A DNA stretch of 39,960 bases from assembly GCA_020049495.1 (NCBI GenBank), contig JAIFKU010000031.1, positions 1 to 39,960 on the forward strand. Reading direction: 5' to 3'. The stretch comes from Accumulibacter sp. (GTDB taxonomy: Bacteria; Pseudomonadota; Gammaproteobacteria; Burkholderiales; Rhodocyclaceae). Every line of letters starts with the position of its first letter. Position 1 is the stretch's first letter. The position numbers were made by a program, and so were the translations under genes. This document shows positions 37,225-39,960 of the stretch, piece after piece. Below the pieces are notes generated by a model. It searched no databases. It saw only the letters and a list, made by a program, of their open reading frames with translations, and was not told the origin of the DNA.

Positions 37225-38934
37225 ATGACTTGCATCCATGACGACCCGGAAGTCTTCGCCACAACGGCGATGGCCGGCTTTAGTTCAATCTATGCCCGCA
37301 CTGTTCGGGCCGTTACCGGGGGCGTGGTGCGTTCGACGGCAACGCCCGCCGGCAAGGTCGCCGTCGTCGTTGGCGGTGGCTCCGGGCACTACCCGGCCTT
37401 TGCCGGCTTTGTCGGCCCGGGTTTTGCCGATGCCGCGGTCGCCGGCGACGTTTTCGCGTCGCCGTCGGCGCACAGCGTGGCACACGTCTCGCGCCTTGCC
37501 CATCGCGGTGGTGGAATCCTCCTCGGCTTCGGAAACTACGCCGGCGATGTGATGAACTTCGGCCTCGCTGCCGAGCGCCTGATGTCCGAAGGCATCGATG
37601 TGCGCATTCTGCCGGTAACCGACGACGTGGCCAGCGGACCGGCCGGGCAGCCAAAACTGCGGCGCGGCGTGGCCGGTGATCTGGTGGTGTTCAAGATCGC
37701 CGGGGCGGCCGCAGAGGCCGGGCTAGGTCTTGACGATGTTGAACGCGTGGCCATCAGCGCCAACGCCAGCACCATCACCTTTGGCGTCGCTTTTACCGGC
37801 TGTACGCTGCCCGGCGCCACACAGCCCCTATTTACGGTACCTGCCCAGCGCATGGGTATTGGTTTGGGCATCCATGGCGAACCGGGTATCAGCGAGGACG
37901 ACATTCTTTCTGCAACGAGGCTGGCGGCATTGCTCGTCGACCGTCTGCTTTCCGAGAAACCGGCAACAGCGAGTGGTCGTGTGGCCGTTGTGCTGAACGG
38001 ACTCGGCTGCACCAAGTATGAGGAACTTTTCGTACTCTGGGTCAGTGTTGAAGCCGCGCTGAAGAAGGCGGGGCTGACGCTGGTGCAACCCGAAGTCGGC
38101 GAGTTTGTCACCAGCCTTGACATGGCCGGCTGCTCGCTGACCCTGACCTGGCTGGATGAGGAACTCGAAAAATTCTGGTGCGCCCCGGCCGATACGCCGG
38201 TGTTGCGCCGTGGCGAAATCATTGCGACCGAACCGGCGCCAGCGCTTTCCGAAGAACAGGAAGGGCCTGCCGTGTTTGGCGTTGCGTCAGCGGCGTCGCG
38301 CGCCAACGGCAAATGCATTGCCGGTCTAATCGAAAATATTGCCAAAGCCTTGCGCGGCGCCGAGGAAGAACTCGGCAATATCGATGCCCTAGCCGGTGAC
38401 GGCGATCACGGCATGGGCATGACCCGTGGCTCGGCGGCTGCGGCCGAAGCGGCCGCCAAAGCGGTTGCCGCCGGCGCCGGTGCGGCCAGCGTGCTGGCCA
38501 TGGCCGGCGATGCCTGGGCCGATCGCGCGGGAGGTACTTCTGGCGCCTTGTGGGGCCTCGCCCTGCGTACCTGGAGCAGCGCGCTGAGCGACGAAGCAGA
38601 AATTACGCCGGATGCCGTTGCCAGAGGCGCACGCGCTGGGCTCGACGCGGTTATGCGCCTGGGCCGCGCCAAGGTCGGCGACAAAACACTGGTCGATTCA
38701 TTCGACCCCTTCGTCAGCGTCTTGAACACTACCGTGGGCAAAGGCCAGCCATTGGCAGCCGCCTGGAACGAGGCCGCACGCGCGGCAACGGCGGCGGCCG
38801 ACGCGACGGCACAACTCGCGCCGAAGATAGGCCGCGCCCGTTCGCACACGGCACGCAGCCTCGGGCATCCGGATGCCGGTGCAATTTCCCTCGCGCTGTG
38901 CGCGCGGATCGTGGCCGCAGAACTGGAGAAATGA
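37225..38934 (+). CDS. lerK: DhaK-DhaL fusion kinase, probable L-erythrulose 1-kinase
   Basis: A 569-residue ATP-dependent dihydroxyacetone-kinase-type protein. The DhaK domain (about 1-330) has GGGSGHYPAFAGFVG (50-64), D108 (NYAGDVMNF) and H217 (GIGLGIHGEPG), the His that holds the carbonyl substrate as a hemiaminal. The DhaL ATP domain (about 355-565) has the metal-binding ALAGDGDHGMGMTRG (D392, D394). The residue matching the general base H56 of E. coli DhaK is F59 here. This GHYPAF form is, as far as I recall, common in DhaK homologues of erythritol/threitol loci. In context it should phosphorylate L-erythrulose to L-erythrulose 1-phosphate for LerI. Start at ATG 37225 with GGAGG at 37213-37217. 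Confidence 0.8.
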   Translation: MTCIHDDPEVFATTAMAGFSSIYARTVRAVTGGVVRSTATPAGKVAVVVGGGSGHYPAFAGFVGPGFADAAVAGDVFASPSAHSVAHVSRLAHRGGGILLGFGNYAGDVMNFGLAAERLMSEGIDVRILPVTDDVASGPAGQPKLRRGVAGDLVVFKIAGAAAEAGLGLDDVERVAISANASTITFGVAFTGCTLPGATQPLFTVPAQRMGIGLGIHGEPGISEDDILSATRLAALLVDRLLSEKPATASGRVAVVLNGLGCTKYEELFVLWVSVEAALKKAGLTLVQPEVGEFVTSLDMAGCSLTLTWLDEELEKFWCAPADTPVLRRGEIIATEPAPALSEEQEGPAVFGVASAASRANGKCIAGLIENIAKALRGAEEELGNIDALAGDGDHGMGMTRGSAAAAEAAAKAVAAGAGAASVLAMAGDAWADRAGGTSGALWGLALRTWSSALSDEAEITPDAVARGARAGLDAVMRLGRAKVGDKTLVDSFDPFVSVLNTTVGKGQPLAAAWNEAARAATAAADATAQLAPKIGRARSHTARSLGHPDAGAISLALCARIVAAELEK

Positions 38935-38966
38935 TCGCCTGATTCGCACGCAACAGTGCGCCCTTC

Positions 38967-38999
38967 GGAAAGCCAGTCGTTTGGTCACGCTGGCTTTCC
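38967..38999. terminator. Hairpin between lerK and the following convergent gene
   Basis: Ten-base perfect arms GGAAAGCCAG (38967-38976) and CTGGCTTTCC (38990-38999) around a 13-base loop, between genes that converge. It is followed by a run of C (38998-39006), not T, so it is not a textbook rho-independent terminator. Confidence 0.4.
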
Positions 39000-39030
39000 C
39001 CCCCCCTGTCCCGCTTCCGATCGGGAATGT

Positions 39031-39744
39031 TCACTTGCCGCGAGTCGGTCTTCGCCGCCACAACCAGTGCACGCCCCAGGCCACGCCGGCGATCATCGTT
39101 AGCGTTCCGAGATGATGTACCGCTCTGCCCAAGGCATGGGCGTGCCCGAGCGCGCCCAGTCGTTCCAGCAAATAGATCCAGTCGTGCGGGCCGTCCTCGC
39201 CGGTATGCCCGCCGATCAGGATCAGTTGCGGGTTGAGCGAATCCCAGATGTACGGCGCCACATCGACCAGGCTCGCTCCGGCCCACCACAGGCAGATCGC
39301 CGCACCAAAAGCGTCGCGCTGGCGCAGCAGGAAGGCCGCGCCGATGCCCATGGGCAAGGCCACTTGAAAAAAGCTGCCGCCGAGAATGGTCAGGAATTCG
39401 CCAAAAGGCATGAAGAATACATGCCCGGCCTCATGAATCGGCAACACGATGTTGTGCATGAACGAACTATTGATCTCGGCATCACGATAATCCATCGCCA
39501 CCAAGCGCACGCCCCAGATGGCGACAAAGAGCAGCGCCGCGACCCGACCGAAGTAACTTGCCGGGTCAGCCGTTGCGTCTGGAATGGCCTCGGGTAGGGT
39601 TTCTTCCGGCACTGGCCCGTCCTTAGCAACAGGTGCTGCATTCCACTTATGAAACCAGATGCCGCAGTGCGGGCACTCCGAATTTTCCGCCATGGGCGGA
39701 TCGAAACGCACATCGCACTTGGGGCAACGAAAGATCTTGGTCAT
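39031..39744 (-). CDS. Zinc-ribbon membrane protein with HEAGH motif (M50-like)
   Basis: A 237-residue protein. A short N-terminal zinc ribbon uses C7, C10, C24 and C27 (CPKC, CPHC). A linker rich in Pro, Glu and Ala (about 35-62) leads to four or five predicted membrane helices (about 66-84, 98-115, 118-140, 146-165 and 213-230). In the second helix LPIHEAGHVFF (H104, E105, H108) has the HExxH pattern of intramembrane M50/site-2-protease-like metalloproteases; a later D161 (SLVDVAPYIWD) might be the third ligand. A protease or a zinc-binding membrane protein are both possible; no substrate or partner is suggested by the neighbours. Confidence 0.72.
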   Translation of the reverse strand: MTKIFRCPKCDVRFDPPMAENSECPHCGIWFHKWNAAPVAKDGPVPEETLPEAIPDATADPASYFGRVAALLFVAIWGVRLVAMDYRDAEINSSFMHNIVLPIHEAGHVFFMPFGEFLTILGGSFFQVALPMGIGAAFLLRQRDAFGAAICLWWAGASLVDVAPYIWDSLNPQLILIGGHTGEDGPHDWIYLLERLGALGHAHALGRAVHHLGTLTMIAGVAWGVHWLWRRRPTRGK

Positions 39745-39900
39745 CGTGGATTTACGCGTGTCAAAATTTCATGTGAGTCTCTATGGCCGGAATCCATGGT
39801 TAAATCTCTTGATAAAGTCGTTCAGAAGCATTTCACAACCATGCGAACACTTATCATACGCTTCGACTTCTAGTACATACACACATTAATTAAGAAACAT

Positions 39901-39914
39901 AATGTCGCGACATT
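39901..39914. promoter_or_regulatory. 14 bp perfect palindrome
   Basis: AATGTCGCGACATT, self-complementary over its full length, in an AT-rich region upstream of the zinc-ribbon gene near the window edge. Possibly a regulator binding site for that gene or for a gene beyond the window. Confidence 0.35.
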
Positions 39915-39960
39915 TTTTGATCCGCATCCTGCCGAGTGAACGACCATTCAATACAGCGGT

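Overview
The window is a 40 kb piece of chromosome from a GC-rich betaproteobacterium. The family is probably Rhodocyclaceae-like (Dechloromonas, Azonexus or Accumulibacter relatives). That placement is an inference from the gene order mnmG-rsmG-parA-parB-atpIBEFHAGDC, from the Bug/tripartite tricarboxylate transporters and from the general character of the proteins; no rRNA or tRNA gene is present to confirm it.

Layout. (1) 1-1896: a complete IS1634-type insertion sequence with matching 14 bp ends and a 5 bp target duplication. (2) 1987-4812: a small exported Ala/Pro/Lys-rich protein, a membrane-anchored cytochrome c, a flavin reductase-like protein and mutY, with a 46-codon ORF overlapping the mutY start. 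(3) 4844-14972: an aldarate (glucarate/galactarate) island. A FadR-type regulator is divergent from gudD, garL, a first tctCBA transporter, an aldo-keto reductase, garD and an SMP-30 lactonase-like gene. Together these can import and dehydrate both hexarates and cleave the common product to pyruvate and tartronate semialdehyde. (4) 15211-16932: a response regulator with a TPR-like tail. (5) 17135-28508: the housekeeping block mnmG, rsmG, a REP/dRS3-like palindrome, parA, parB and the F1Fo ATP synthase operon behind a good sigma-70 promoter. In this operon atpF is broken by an apparent deletion of about 49 nt that shifts the frame. (6) 28528-38934: a second carbohydrate island. One operon on the minus strand encodes a PdxA-family dehydrogenase, a second tctCBA transporter and a beta-hydroxyacid dehydrogenase, with a GntR/FCD regulator divergent from it. 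Next to it a SorC-family regulator diverges from three plus-strand genes that look like derI, lerI and lerK, the known route from L-erythrulose to D-erythrose 4-phosphate. (7) 39031-39744: a zinc-ribbon membrane protein with an HEAGH motif.

The most interesting points are the broken atpF inside an otherwise intact ATP synthase operon, and the second sugar island. That island joins a carboxylate importer and two possible oxidative decarboxylases to a tetrulose-phosphate module, but has no visible polyol dehydrogenase or polyol transporter. This suggests, as a hypothesis, a sugar-acid to tetrulose to erythrose-4-phosphate pathway. Functions given below are read from sequence motifs and remembered family features; no database search was run.
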